A stretch of 41,702 nucleotides of DNA from Prevotella sp. BV3P1 (GCF_000479005.1 NZ_AWXC01000059.1:1-41702), one strand, 5' to 3'. Shown: positions 26,901 through 36,200, counted from the first letter of the stretch. The notes: a model not told the origin generated them from the sequence alone. Numbers and translations: made by a program.

Positions 26901-27268
26901 TCTTTCGCTGTCTTTCGCTTTCCTGGATTCCACTCAGGCCTACGCTTGATGCTATGCAACTTGATTGCCTTCTGAGATTTCTCGATGGCGCGGTCAAAGT
27001 TAGCCTTACCAAGCTCGCCGCTCTTTTTATTTCCAACAGGATAGAGAGGAAGCATTTCGGTAAAGTTGTCTCGATGTCCATTCTCTTTCTCCAATGAGCC
27101 ATCAATATAGGCTACCGAACCATTGTAATAGATGTTATACCGAGCGGTAAACGAATGCCACCATCTACTCTTGGCAGTGTTTTTCTGCGTAGAGCAACCT
27201 GCCAATGACAACAATAAAGCTATCAACGGCACAGCCAAAGTGATATTTTTAAGATGGTGAGACCTCAC
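23918..27268 (-). CDS. porW: PorW/SprE, type IX secretion TPR lipoprotein
   Basis: The 1116-residue protein has a lipoprotein signal (SLAGC) and the opening NTAKSRWWHSFTARYNIYYN typical of PorW/SprE. Many TPR-like units follow (for example WKAWMLMGRSQFHSGAFDEA and AKSYIEQDWLYDAEDVIRNM). The last 170 or so residues are Pro/Gln/Lys-rich and low complexity. PorW/SprE is a periplasmic lipoprotein needed for the type IX secretion system. The start is a GTG that overlaps the end of the upstream permease gene by 20 nt; no later start keeps the signal peptide charge. The 1-nt overlap with porX couples secretion component and regulator. Confidence 0.93.
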   Translation of the reverse strand: MRSHHLKNITLAVPLIALLLSLAGCSTQKNTAKSRWWHSFTARYNIYYNGSVAYIDGSLEKENGHRDNFTEMLPLYPVGNKKSGELGKANFDRAIEKSQKAIKLHSIKRRPEWNPGKRKTAKDREWLSRKEYNPFLWKAWMLMGRSQFHSGAFDEAASTFSYMSRLYQSQPSIYGRVRAWLAKSYIEQDWLYDAEDVIRNMQRDSIHWQAQKEWDYTYADYYLHTKEYDKAIPYLRKVIKHEMRRKQKARQWFLLGQLYEAVGNKEQAYKSYQRVLRQHPPYEVEFNARVAMTEVMAGTQAKKMIAKLRRMAVNENNKDYLDQVYYAIGNIYLAKKDTLQAIDAYEKGNKGATRSGIEKGVLLLKLGDLYWEREKYNDAQRCYGEAIGLLDKEREDYEELSYRSKVLDELVPYTDAVALQDSLQALAKLPKPKLYAAIDRVIDALKKKEKEEADRLAEQNGQNMMAGGDDSYFDNQRTTPYRPPTPTPQKQGDGQWYFYNQMAVNQGKTAFERLWGKRENVDNWQRTNKTVVSFGDTNQMTEAQLDSLQQAEAVTDSLSQVSDSAQNDPHKRAYYLAQIPFTAEQVAASNLQIMDGLFHSGVIFKDKLDNLKLSEKALRRLVDSYPSYEHIDEAYYHLFLLYSRLGQSGVAARYIQLLKAQHPKSEWTVLLTDPHFRENAQFGVQLEDSLYAATYNAFKADRYDEVRSNTHLSSTRFPLGANRDKFLFIGGLSKLNNGDADGCLADMRKLVEQFPESSLSNMAGMIINGVQAGRRLHGGKFDMGEVWSRRSAVLSDSDSIAARQFSNERNTEFTFMLVYHPDSVQENQLLYQVAKYNFTRYVVRNFDVTIDEDSGLHLMKIAGFRNFDEALQYARAFHRQTNLTSLVGKARSFVISDANLQLLGTTFSYDDYDRYYSKHFAPLKISTFQLLTEPLEVPTEPQRKPSVEEIDHLLDDGTFIDNGLEIEPIDRGTIVVPQEDETKQNEQGGTVIPTETPLPKAQDKTVPQRETILQLPADQSKKQQTTPREQPLKVPNAKTPAVKPKTQVQPKTVPNKPQPQRPGETIIYFENNSKEKFQKNNQKTPAKPASKDEKAKKKAEPKVIDLGDEYYDLEGF

Positions 27269-28079
27269 GTTGGTTAAACTTGAATATAAGTACTTTTATT
27301 GCCTTTAACAAGGCATAAATAAGGATACTGACGAAAATGATGGCTGCTCCAGACGGGATGTTCAGCAAATAACCGAATGTCAAACCCAACAAACAATCCA
27401 CCCACCCCACCAAAATGCTGTATGCGATGATGCGTTTATAGCTGTATGTAAACAGATTGGCTGTCATCTGTGGAATGGTCAACAGACTGATGGCCAAGAC
27501 AACTCCAACCATACGGAGGGTGGATACGATGGTCATGGCAATCAATATCATCATCATGTATTCGATGGCTGATACGGGGAGCTTTTGTGAACGGGCAAAA
27601 CATGCATCGAAAGCCACGCTCAAGATAGGACGAAAGAGCAGTGTGAATATAGCGAGCAACAACAAAGAAAGCACGGCGAGCAACAACAGGTCGCCATAGG
27701 AAATGGTTAAAATGTTACCAAAAAGAAATGAGGGAAGGTCGGGCATGAATCCCGGTGTTAAAAAACAACAGATGATACCCACGCTCATACCGAAGGTCCA
27801 GAACAGAGCAATGGCAGAATCTTCACGCGCATCACTACGATGTGACATCCACTGAATGCCGCATGCACTGAAGATGGCGAACAGCATGGCCGACAGGATG
27901 GGATTGAAACCTAAGAACACCCCCAAGCCAATTCCGCCGAACGAAGCATGCGTAATGCCGCCACTGATGAACACCAGTCGGCGCGTCACAATGTAAGTAC
28001 CGATGAAACCACACACGATACTGGCCAAAAGTGAGCCTAACAGGGCGTTTTGAAAAAAAGTATAATGCAGAATGTTCAT
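27249..28079 (-). CDS. Metal ABC transporter permease (ZnuB/TroC family)
   Basis: The 276-residue polytopic protein has about eight membrane helices and family hallmarks: RRLVFISGGITHASFGGIGLGV near the N-terminus, DACFARSQ, and MVGVVLAISLLTIPQMTANL in the C-terminal half. These permeases import Zn, Mn or Fe with an ATPase and a binding protein, but neither gene is nearby. It starts 2 nt after the preceding Cys-rich protein gene and overlaps porW by 20 nt, so it is inside the operon. Substrate cannot be told from sequence. Confidence 0.92.
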   Translation of the reverse strand: MNILHYTFFQNALLGSLLASIVCGFIGTYIVTRRLVFISGGITHASFGGIGLGVFLGFNPILSAMLFAIFSACGIQWMSHRSDAREDSAIALFWTFGMSVGIICCFLTPGFMPDLPSFLFGNILTISYGDLLLLAVLSLLLLAIFTLLFRPILSVAFDACFARSQKLPVSAIEYMMMILIAMTIVSTLRMVGVVLAISLLTIPQMTANLFTYSYKRIIAYSILVGWVDCLLGLTFGYLLNIPSGAAIIFVSILIYALLKAIKVLIFKFNQREVSPS

Positions 28080-28081
28080 GG

Positions 28082-28471
28082 CTAATGATTGGAAATAAGC
28101 ATGATGACCTCGTCTTTCAGTTGGTTAGGAAGATGGATGCCCCGCAATATAAGACTTCTGTTCCAATCCTTCACTTCCTCTTGCTTCATGGAGTACAGCA
28201 CTTCGGCGAATTCATTGGCCTCCTCATCCGTGAACTGATCGGACGGTTTTCCTTTAAAGCGGTCCAGTTCTTCGTCATCAAAGTATTCGATATCCTTCGT
28301 TGCAGCCTCCATCATACACACTTGCTCACACATCTCGTCAACGCCATTGCAGGTGGCACATGAACTGGTTGGCATGTGAACTGGTTCTTTGTCCTCACCA
28401 CGTTTAGTAGCAAAGATACCAAAAAGAGCGGCCAACAGGATTAAACCCAATAGGATAAGTATAACTGTCAT
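28082..28471 (-). CDS. Single-pass membrane protein with Cys-rich motif
   Basis: The 129-residue protein has one N-terminal helix (about 2-20, MTVILILLGLILLAALFG). A Cys cluster CATCNGVDEMCEQVCMM follows near residues 38-54, and the tail is acidic and helical. The spacing CxxC-N7-C-N3-C could bind a metal ion or Fe-S cluster. By the positive-inside rule and its place downstream of the helix, the cluster is probably cytoplasmic. I recall similar proteins in other Bacteroidales with no function assigned. It lies 5 nt after aroA and 2 nt before the metal permease; a metal-related role with the permease is an inference from coupling. Confidence 0.8.
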   Translation of the reverse strand: MTVILILLGLILLAALFGIFATKRGEDKEPVHMPTSSCATCNGVDEMCEQVCMMEAATKDIEYFDDEELDRFKGKPSDQFTDEEANEFAEVLYSMKQEEVKDWNRSLILRGIHLPNQLKDEVIMLISNH

Positions 28472-28476
28472 AATGG

Positions 28477-29745
28477 CTAAATATGATGAACCGTATTGAT
28501 TTCCTTTATCTGAAAACCTGCATGACGCATGTCATCCCAAAAATGCGGGTAAGACTTTGATACAACTTCCGGATGATTGATACGCAGACCAGGGAACTTA
28601 ATCGCTGCTGGCGTGAAGGCCATGGCCATGCGATGGTCTTCGTATGTATCGATGGGTTCAAAAGTAGGTTCGCATTTTTCACCATCCCAGAAGAGCTCAC
28701 TCCCATTCTGATCCTTAATGACATATCCCAACTTGCGCAGCTCAGTCTTCAAAGCTTCGATGCGATTTGTTTCCTTGATCAGCAAAGAAGACAAGCCCGT
28801 AAACAGAAATGGAATATCGAGTACCGCACAGCATACTGCGAATGTCTGTGCCAAGTCAGGCGAATTAATAAAATCGTATTCCAATTTCGGCAGCGTCCTG
28901 ACATGTCGCGTGATACGAATGCCCCCCGTACACGGGTCTTCACCATCTTCTACAGCAGTCTTGACACTGAGCAGGGAGAAAAGATATCGCGCCACAGAAT
29001 CGCCTTGTTTCGATCCATCGGTAAGTCCTTTCAACATGAACGTGTTGTCGCGATGACTGGATAAGGCCAAAATTTCATACCAATACGAAGCAGCACTCCA
29101 ATCACTTTCTATGTAATATTCGTGCGGTTGATAGGGAGTTGGCTTGACAGCAAGCGTGTCAATGTCGCTCCATTCAGCCTCTGCGCCGAACTGTTGCATA
29201 ACCCATAGCGTCAGGTCGATATAGGAACGCGACGCCAAAGTTCCCGTCAGTTTCAGTTCGAGTCCATCCTTCAACACGGGTCCAATCATCAACAAGGCCG
29301 AAATGTATTGCGAACTGACATCGCCTGGCATCTCCAGATAACCGCCTTTTAAAGGTTTTCCTTGAATGCGAAGTGGCGGAAAGCCTTCTTGTTCGGTATA
29401 TTCAATATCCGCACCAAAATAGCGTAAAGCATTTACCAACGGCCCGATGGGACGATGTTTCATCCGTTCAGTTCCCGTGATGACATGTTCTCCTCCACGG
29501 ACAGCTAAGTAAGCCGTCAGGAATCGCATGGCTGTACCTGCCGCCTTGGCATCTATCACCCGCGGCATGTCCTTGAGTGCGTCAATGACAACTTGCGTGT
29601 CATCGCAATCAGAGAGATTCCCTGGACTAATCTTTCCACCCGAAAGAGCATTGATGATCAATGCTCTGTTGCTCACACTTTTAGATGCAGGCAACTTGAT
29701 GGTATGGTTAAAACGGCTGGGTGCCGTGATTTCATATTGTGTCAT
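28477..29745 (-). CDS. aroA: 3-phosphoshikimate 1-carboxyvinyltransferase (EPSP synthase)
   Basis: The 422-residue enzyme joins shikimate-3-phosphate and phosphoenolpyruvate, the sixth step of the shikimate pathway. Visible family motifs are LPASKSVSNRAL (N-terminal substrate loop), AGTAMRFLTAY, RPIGPLVNAL, GDVSSQYISALLM, KETNRIEAL and DHRMAMAFTPAA. Length is normal and no key block is missing. It is cytoplasmic. It starts 8 nt after the metalloprotease gene and is followed closely by the Cys-rich protein gene; no other aromatic pathway genes are present. Confidence 0.96.
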   Translation of the reverse strand: MTQYEITAPSRFNHTIKLPASKSVSNRALIINALSGGKISPGNLSDCDDTQVVIDALKDMPRVIDAKAAGTAMRFLTAYLAVRGGEHVITGTERMKHRPIGPLVNALRYFGADIEYTEQEGFPPLRIQGKPLKGGYLEMPGDVSSQYISALLMIGPVLKDGLELKLTGTLASRSYIDLTLWVMQQFGAEAEWSDIDTLAVKPTPYQPHEYYIESDWSAASYWYEILALSSHRDNTFMLKGLTDGSKQGDSVARYLFSLLSVKTAVEDGEDPCTGGIRITRHVRTLPKLEYDFINSPDLAQTFAVCCAVLDIPFLFTGLSSLLIKETNRIEALKTELRKLGYVIKDQNGSELFWDGEKCEPTFEPIDTYEDHRMAMAFTPAAIKFPGLRINHPEVVSKSYPHFWDDMRHAGFQIKEINTVHHI

Positions 29746-29753
29746 CTTTACCT

Positions 29754-30902
29754 TTAGTTAATTGTTTGTATGGGCAGGTCTAACACCTCGTCACTCTCCT
29801 CCTTGGCAGCTCGGCTGGTTGACCTGTTTTTCTTTGGGCCTGGAATCAACGGACTATAATACAATACCTGACGAATACGATGTTTTTGGTCAGGTGACAA
29901 GCAAAAACCATATCCTATGGCATAGTCCATGATGTTAGTTGATTCAAACTGTTGTCCTTCACAATTTTCCCTTTTCACCAGTTCTTTAATGTCGATGTTC
30001 TTGCTGGGAGCATTCTTCAAATAGTCATTCAACCAGCTATCATACGCTACCTTATTATAGGAAGGCGTATCCTTGCAATGGTCAGAGTCGTGACAATCAT
30101 CAACGGCTTCATAACCTCCATGAGCCTTGTTCTCTGAAAACGTGTGATATAGTCCCAAGTAATGACCCAATTCGTGCGCCAAGGTCACATTGACATCGGT
30201 GGAAACATATTGATATCTCCTTCGTCCTTTGTCACTCAGCGTATAACGAGTAGACTCTGAATTGATGTAGGTGCTGTTGATGGAAGAGCAATAAGCATAG
30301 TTCAAGTTGCGCTTGGTCAAATGTTTTTGACGAACAGATTCAAGACCAGAGATGGTAGAATCGCTCTTTGAAACATACGGTAAGTGACTAACGCCCAAAG
30401 TCTGTCCATCTTTGTCTTTCGTGAAATGATACAGCATCACATTGATGTATTCATTGGGATCCCAGATATATTTGACATTCTTTCCCGAATTGTCATTCAT
30501 AAACTCTTTGGGATTGATGGGATAAGCGCCGGTATATTTCACATATTCCACTCCAGGGGTTACCAGTTTCTTGCCTGATTCATCATATTGTGCCAGAAAG
30601 AAATGCACGCGTATGCGCTCACTCTTCCCATAGACACCACCCTGAAACAACTCATTGACATTCCTCACAATGGCTTGCAAACGTGAAGCCGGGACATATT
30701 GTGTGGCATCTTCAGCATTCTGGTACAAAACGTGGAAGATGATAGGCAGTCGATAGACATATTCATCATCAATTGTCGTCTGCGTATCGTCATCATCCTC
30801 ATCCACTACCACATTCTGCGTTTTCCGCTCCAGCCCATCATCCTGACTACAAGAAAAAAACGTAAAGCAAAATAACAGAAAAATATATGTATATCGTTGC
30901 AT
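29754..30902 (-). CDS. Zinc metalloprotease lipoprotein, M43/pappalysin type
   Basis: The 382-residue protein has a lipoprotein signal (lipobox FFSC, Cys18) followed by SQDDG, an acidic run like the surface-export signal of Bacteroidetes lipoproteins. The catalytic motif HELGHYLGLYH (243-253) is a full metzincin HExxHxxGxxH, and a Met-turn lies at NIMDYA (323-328). This fits the M43 (pappalysin/cytophagalysin) group. It is probably a surface protease that digests host or dietary protein. I use the ATG at 30902, as the upstream ATG at 30929 lies inside the promoter. It heads the seven-gene unit that includes porW and porX, but has no type IX C-terminal domain itself. Confidence 0.9.
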   Translation of the reverse strand: MQRYTYIFLLFCFTFFSCSQDDGLERKTQNVVVDEDDDDTQTTIDDEYVYRLPIIFHVLYQNAEDATQYVPASRLQAIVRNVNELFQGGVYGKSERIRVHFFLAQYDESGKKLVTPGVEYVKYTGAYPINPKEFMNDNSGKNVKYIWDPNEYINVMLYHFTKDKDGQTLGVSHLPYVSKSDSTISGLESVRQKHLTKRNLNYAYCSSINSTYINSESTRYTLSDKGRRRYQYVSTDVNVTLAHELGHYLGLYHTFSENKAHGGYEAVDDCHDSDHCKDTPSYNKVAYDSWLNDYLKNAPSKNIDIKELVKRENCEGQQFESTNIMDYAIGYGFCLSPDQKHRIRQVLYYSPLIPGPKKNRSTSRAAKEESDEVLDLPIQTIN

Positions 30903-30926
30903 GAAAATAATCTCTATTGATTCATG

Positions 30927-30958
30927 CAAAGTTACTAAAAAAAATGAGTAAAGGCAAA
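30927..30958 (-). promoter_or_regulatory. Promoter of the protease-aroA-porW-porX-tsaE unit
   Basis: On the minus strand TTTG (30955-30958), a 20-nt spacer and TAACTTTG (30927-30934) match the consensus exactly, 25 nt before the ATG at 30902. It is the only full promoter I found for the seven downstream genes. Confidence 0.7.
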
Positions 30959-31028
30959 CGCTTTTATACGATATCTACATGAATCCATGTAAATTAAACA
31001 TTTTAAAACAAAAAAAAGGAAACATAAA

Positions 31029-31060
31029 TTTGCAGATATGCCATGAAGTCACTATCTTTG
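31029..31060 (+). promoter_or_regulatory. Promoter of tRNA-Pro
   Basis: TTTG (31029-31032), a 20-nt spacer and TATCTTTG (31053-31060) match the consensus exactly, 20 nt upstream of the tRNA 5' end. Confidence 0.7.
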
Positions 31061-31080
31061 CAGCACTTTTAGAAAATGAT

Positions 31081-31153
31081 CGGGATTTGGCGCAGTTGGT
31101 AGCGCACACGTCTGGGGGGCGCGAGGTCGCTGGTTCGAGTCCAGTAATCCCGA
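31081..31153 (+). tRNA. tRNA-Pro(GGG)
   Basis: The 73-nt sequence folds as a cloverleaf. The acceptor stem CGGGATT/AATCCCG is perfect, the D arm is GCGC/GCGC, the anticodon loop is CTGGGGG with anticodon GGG at 34-36, and the T arm is GCTGG/CCAGT around TTCGAGT. The discriminator base is A and CCA is not encoded. The anticodon stem CACGT/GCGCG has one A28-C42 mismatch and one wobble pair. It has its own promoter and terminator. Confidence 0.93.
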
Positions 31154-31162
31154 CATTTAGAT

Positions 31163-31203
31163 AAAGAGCTGTTAATCATTGATTACAGCTCTTTTTTCTT
31201 TTC
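31163..31203 (+). terminator. Terminator of tRNA-Pro
   Basis: The arms AAAGAGCTG (31163-31171) and CAGCTCTTT (31186-31194) pair perfectly, and TAATCA/TGATTA extends the stem past a one-base bulge. A T6 run lies at 31192-31197. Confidence 0.8.
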
Positions 31204-31362
31204 CGTTTTACATTCGAAAGCTTTGGTGAAATTGGATAATAATATCCCAGTTCGAGTTAAGCACTACTGAGAGAGTAGCATATATACCATTGTTTGTCAT
31301 TGAGTTGATGAAAACTAATTACAAACAATTGTAAGTTGTCAGGTTCCCTTATAGATGATATA

Positions 31363-31422
31363 AAATTAAAAACCACTCACCATTCCGATGGTTCATATTT
31401 ACTTGAACAGAATGGTAAGTGG
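31363..31422 (-). terminator. Terminator of the susC-susD operon
   Basis: Arms of 13 nt (31373-31385 and 31410-31422) pair with one mismatch. The loop holds a nested 5-nt stem (31391-31395 with 31404-31408). On the minus strand the structure is followed by a T-rich tract (TTTTTAATTTT). Confidence 0.7.
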
Positions 31423-31475
31423 CTATACTAAAGACTTATGCAATAAGATTAAAATCTCTCAGTCAGGATTCATGT

Positions 31476-33257
31476 CTACCAACCAGGATTCTGTGGAAGC
31501 TTAAATCCGCGAGACTCATACAATGTGATTTGATCCTTGGGCAAAGGATACAAGTAGTCTTTCTCTGAATAAGTACGCATTTTGCCCTTATCTTTGATTG
31601 GCAAAATGTACCCGCTGTTTCCGCCTCCGTCAAGATGTACGCCTTTCAAATTCTCAACAGTCAACGGTTTCTTATTCGGATATTTGGCATTATACCATTG
31701 TACATATCTATCTTTATCTACCCATGCCCCTCTATTCAAATCGGGATTCAGACTCATGTCAGCATAATTAAGTTTACTCCAACGGCGCAAGTCATTGAAC
31801 CTGATTCCTTCGAAAACCAGCTCAACTCTCCGCTCACGACGTATCTCCCACAACAATTGCGAAACATCTTCGTCGCGTTTAGGATCGTTGATGACAACAC
31901 CGTTTACCTTCAATTGCCCACCATCTAAAGTTACATGAGGCATAGAGGTGCTCGGCCGATCTCTTAAAACATTTATCGTTTTATCAAAATCTTTTTGCGT
32001 CAAATTGTATGCGCCCAAAGTAGACAACTCGGCAGCCGCCTCAATATAATTCATTAACACCTCATTGTATTTCATAACAGGAGCATCCGTAATGCAAGTG
32101 CTGCTTGTACCTCCAGGCAAGTATTTTAGCGATTCGTTTACAAAGCGGTTGCCAAAATATCCAGAAACAGCCCAAACATCTACAACACCCGTCAAAAAAA
32201 TTCCCGTCGTATCAATATTGGCATACAGGCGAGGGTCACGATCAGCGATTTCGTCATAGAACCATTTATCGCCCTTAAACATATTGTTACCACTTTGACT
32301 TATAGGAAGACCGTTTTTGGTTAGATAGGAGTCGATCAAGGATTTTGAAGGTGCCTTTTCCTCGTGTTCTGTGTTTTGGAATGCCATCAAACTGTGTGTT
32401 ACAATCGACTCAACATAAGCACGGTACATAATGACTTCCGGATTACCGGCTAGATCGATAGACGTGGTCAAATCTTTATAATTATTACACAATTTATATT
32501 TGCCCTCGTTCATGATGGACTCTGCAAAATTCTTCGCTGCCATCAAGTATTTTTTTGCAGCTTCATTATTCTTTTCCCGATATTTTTGCCATGTGCCCTC
32601 AAACAACATAAAGCGCGACGCAAAAGCTCTTGCTACATCTTTGTTGATAGACAATCCGGGCTTGCCATCGGATACGCGAATATTTTCAACAGCAAAATTG
32701 AAATCATCTAACACTTTATCCATTACCACCGTTCGCGGATCCCGTGCTTTGTAAAGTGTATTATAATTTTTTTGCGCTATCGTATCTGCATAATAAGGAA
32801 CGTCTCCAAATTTTTCAACTAACGACGCATACTCCATACCTCGCAACAATCTACTTACGCCCAACCAGTGCTTCTTAGCTTCATCGTTCAAGGCCGACTT
32901 TTCAATGCTATGTATTTGCAGGTTTAACGCACGAACGTTATCAAAGTCCCAACCAGAACCTCTTGTTGATACCGGTGCGACCTTTGTAAAGAATGTTGCT
33001 TTCAATTGTGCTATGTCGTCTGTCCAGTCGGCTACATTGGTATCGGCAAACCAATCAGCACGCGACCATCCCGACCTATACCCAGGGAAGTAAGTGGTAT
33101 AAAAATCTAATGTCGACAACCGAATGTTCGACTCTTTATCCCAAAAATCTGGAGAATAGCTCACGGTATCCAGTGGATCCAAGGTCAGAAAATCATTACA
33201 TGATGTGAATGTAATGGATATCAGGAATAGTCCCAATCCAAATATTTGTTTTTTCAT
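31476..33257 (-). CDS. SusD/RagB-family nutrient-binding lipoprotein
   Basis: The 593-residue protein has a lipoprotein signal with the SusD-typical start SCNDFLTLDP. It also shows TPR-like helices (WLGVSRLLRGMEYASLVEKFGDVPYY), APVMKYNEVLMNYIEAAAEL and a C-terminal LLWEIRRERRVELVFEGIRFNDLRRW, all typical of SusD. These surface lipoproteins cap a SusC-type outer-membrane pore and capture glycans or peptides. It lies 19 nt after the susC-type gene. No hydrolase or regulator is attached, so the substrate cannot be inferred. Confidence 0.95.
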   Translation of the reverse strand: MKKQIFGLGLFLISITFTSCNDFLTLDPLDTVSYSPDFWDKESNIRLSTLDFYTTYFPGYRSGWSRADWFADTNVADWTDDIAQLKATFFTKVAPVSTRGSGWDFDNVRALNLQIHSIEKSALNDEAKKHWLGVSRLLRGMEYASLVEKFGDVPYYADTIAQKNYNTLYKARDPRTVVMDKVLDDFNFAVENIRVSDGKPGLSINKDVARAFASRFMLFEGTWQKYREKNNEAAKKYLMAAKNFAESIMNEGKYKLCNNYKDLTTSIDLAGNPEVIMYRAYVESIVTHSLMAFQNTEHEEKAPSKSLIDSYLTKNGLPISQSGNNMFKGDKWFYDEIADRDPRLYANIDTTGIFLTGVVDVWAVSGYFGNRFVNESLKYLPGGTSSTCITDAPVMKYNEVLMNYIEAAAELSTLGAYNLTQKDFDKTINVLRDRPSTSMPHVTLDGGQLKVNGVVINDPKRDEDVSQLLWEIRRERRVELVFEGIRFNDLRRWSKLNYADMSLNPDLNRGAWVDKDRYVQWYNAKYPNKKPLTVENLKGVHLDGGGNSGYILPIKDKGKMRTYSEKDYLYPLPKDQITLYESRGFKLPQNPGW

Positions 33258-33276
33258 ATTATTTGCTTTTTAAGAG

Positions 33277-36200
33277 TTAGAATACAGCTTGTACACCAAA
33301 AGACAATGTCCTTGTATACGGATAGCTTCTACCAAACGACCAGCTACTGTTACCATAGCCAGCTTTATAATTTGTTGACTCAGGGTCTAACGGCAATTTC
33401 ATGTTATCAAACTCAAACAAGTTTTCGCCACTGAAATATATTCTAAAGCTTTGGAAATAGGCCTTTTGTACCCATTTTGCCGGTAACGTATATCCCACCG
33501 TAATGTTTTTACAGCGTAGATAAGACATATCTTCTAAGAATCGAGTCTGCCGCAAATAGCTTTTACCATTTGATGTCCATGCCATGTTAACGGGGCGTGG
33601 ATAGAACGCATCAGTATGTTCGGGCGTCCAATAATCCATTTGATGGTCAAAGGCAGCATCCATATATCCAGAGCCACCTGCTGCAATACCCACAGCACCG
33701 GTTGGCCAATAGTCGCGTTTTCCTACACCTTGGAAGAAAAGACTGACATCAAATCCTTTATATGATGCTCCTAAGTTGAAACTGTATTCAAAATTTGGAA
33801 GCTCATTGCCAATAACTGATAAATCTCCATGGTCTTCAACGGTGTTTTTGCCGTATGTTATTTTACCGTCATCATTTAAATCTTTGTATTTTACATCTCC
33901 AGGTTCAAATTTGAAGTTTCCACTTTCAAACAGGGCTTGCGACGCGATACCTTTTTTGAGTTTACCGTTCTCGTCAAAGTCATCTTTTTGGAACAACCTA
34001 TCGGATGTATAGCCCCATATTTCGCCTAACCTCTTACCTTGGTAATTGCCATAGATGTTGCGGTCTTGAGCGTTAAATTTAGTAATCTCTTCCGTTACAT
34101 GAGACAATGCTGCCCCCAAAGAAATACCTAAGCCATTTTTGAATAAATGCTGATAATTAGCGCCCAATTCAAAACCTGTGCCCGTAAGTTCTCCGTAATT
34201 AACCTTTGGAACTTTCGCTCCAAACGTAGCAGGTAAGGCTTCTCCCGCGGTGTGCATGTCAGATGTTACACGACGATACCAATCAAACGTAAATTTCAAA
34301 TCATTGTCGAAAAATGCAGCATCAACACCGAAATCTAACGTTGTAACTCGTTCCCATGTTAACGTAGGAGATATAACGGAAGGAGTACTCAGCGAAGCCA
34401 TATTTTTACCTCCGACTACCCAACCCGAATAGTTCATCTCCATTACAGACATAAACGAATAAGGTGCCACATCTTGATTTCCTATGGTACCCCACGATCC
34501 ACGCAATTTCAGATTAGACAACACAGGCGATGCCCAATGCATGAATTTTTCTTCTGACATACGCCATCCTGCAGATGCAGAGGGGAAGAAAGCGAACTTC
34601 TTTCCAACGGGGAAACGAGACGAACCATCATAACGAGCATTCAGCTCGAACAGATATCTTTGCATGTAATCATAATTAATACGCCCAAAGAAACCTGCTG
34701 CTGCGAAATGACCATGGTAGCTTGATCCTTTTGCAAATGAATACTGATCACCCGACGCAAGTGCTATTTCAGGAAGGTCTTGACTTATCAATCCCTGCCG
34801 TTTAGAGTGATGTCCTATACTTTCACGCTTTTCCGCATCAAAACCACCCATCAACTTAAAATTATGCTTATCTAACAAGTCGAACTGGTAAGTTACATAT
34901 CCTTTGAAAATATGTTGTGTGGTATACATGCTGTTTTGTGTTACGGCATCATGAGAGCTGGGGTAAATTTGTTTAAAGCTGTTGAAAGGAGAGGTCGCAA
35001 ACATGTCGTAAGCAAAAACTTTTCCTCCATTACGCTTCTGCGCATCATTAGCATACGAAAATGTATAATCAAAATTGACGGACAGGTTTTTCATTGGATT
35101 CAACTCCGTCCCCAGGTTGGCACGGACGTATGTTGAGGTGACGCTTTCCCGATTACCATTTTTGATATCTGTTACCGCCGAGCGGAAAGGCTTTCCTTTG
35201 TAGTCAGCGTAAGGATACCAACGAGGCCAACGCAACAAATAGAACCAAGCATCATACTGTCCGGATGTAAAGCGGTAAGGCTCCTCTTTTTTAGAACGCG
35301 TCAGCAATATGTTAGAGCGTACTTTCCACCATTTAGTGATTGCCGTAGTAATATTACTGTGCAATGTGTATCTGTCGTACTCGTCAGTGTTGAACTTCAT
35401 AACGCCTTTTTGACCTAAACGGCTCAAACTGATATTATATTGCGTGTTCTTGTTCCCTCCAGTTATTGACAAGCTGTGATTTTGTTGTGGTGTCCACTTG
35501 TGGGTGAATTCCTTCACAGGGTCGAAAGAACGGTAAAAATACGTTTTGCCATTAACAATCTCAAAGTCGCGGCCTTCCTGCATCTCTCCCAATGCATCTT
35601 GCGACATACCGCCGTATTTCTGCTCCCATTCTTTGATTTTCTTGATAGCATATTGGTCTATGGTATAGCCAATATTGGACTTCTGCGTCAATTTTTCCGA
35701 CTGCATGATTCTCCAGATATAGTCAGCATTATCAGAGGCGGAAGCCAATTTGGGCATGACGGTCGGTGTGTTCCATGCAAAATTATTAGAATAAGACACT
35801 CTTACTTTGTCATTGGCAGCACCTTGTTTTGTCGTAATCAAGATAACACCCCACGCTGCTCGTGTTCCATAAATAGAAGCCGATGAGGCATCCTTAAGTA
35901 CAGATATGGTTTCGATGTCATCTGGATTGACCAGATTCAAGCTGGGTACTTCAACGTTGTCAACCAAAATTAAAGGAGATGTACCGCTTGATGCATTTAA
36001 AGAACCTATCGAACCACGTAGTTTAATGGTAGATTCCGTTCCTACGCCTCCTATTCGATTGGTAATGGTCAATCCCGGCGTAGCTCCCTGTAAAGCTTTG
36101 CCTACATCTGTAATTGGCCTGCTGGCAATGGCTTCTTTTACATCAACATTAGCCACCGCACCTGTCAGGTTGGCTTTCTTCTGCGTACCATAACCGACAA

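Larger units (their letters stand above)
31154..31475. other. Intergenic region between tRNA-Pro and susD
   Basis: This 322-nt region contains the tRNA terminator and, on the other strand, the SusC/SusD operon terminator. The part between them (31204-31362) is AT-rich and shows no gene, repeat of the tRNA end, or other signal I can support. Confidence 0.6.

Noticed and set aside
30979..31164. 61-codon frame running through tRNA-Pro
   Set aside because: It overlaps the tRNA and its promoter completely, so it is a chance reading of the tRNA gene.
31204..31475. Possible integration site next to tRNA-Pro
   Set aside because: I found no repeat of the tRNA 3' end and no integrase gene nearby, so the tRNA shows no sign of being used as an attachment site.
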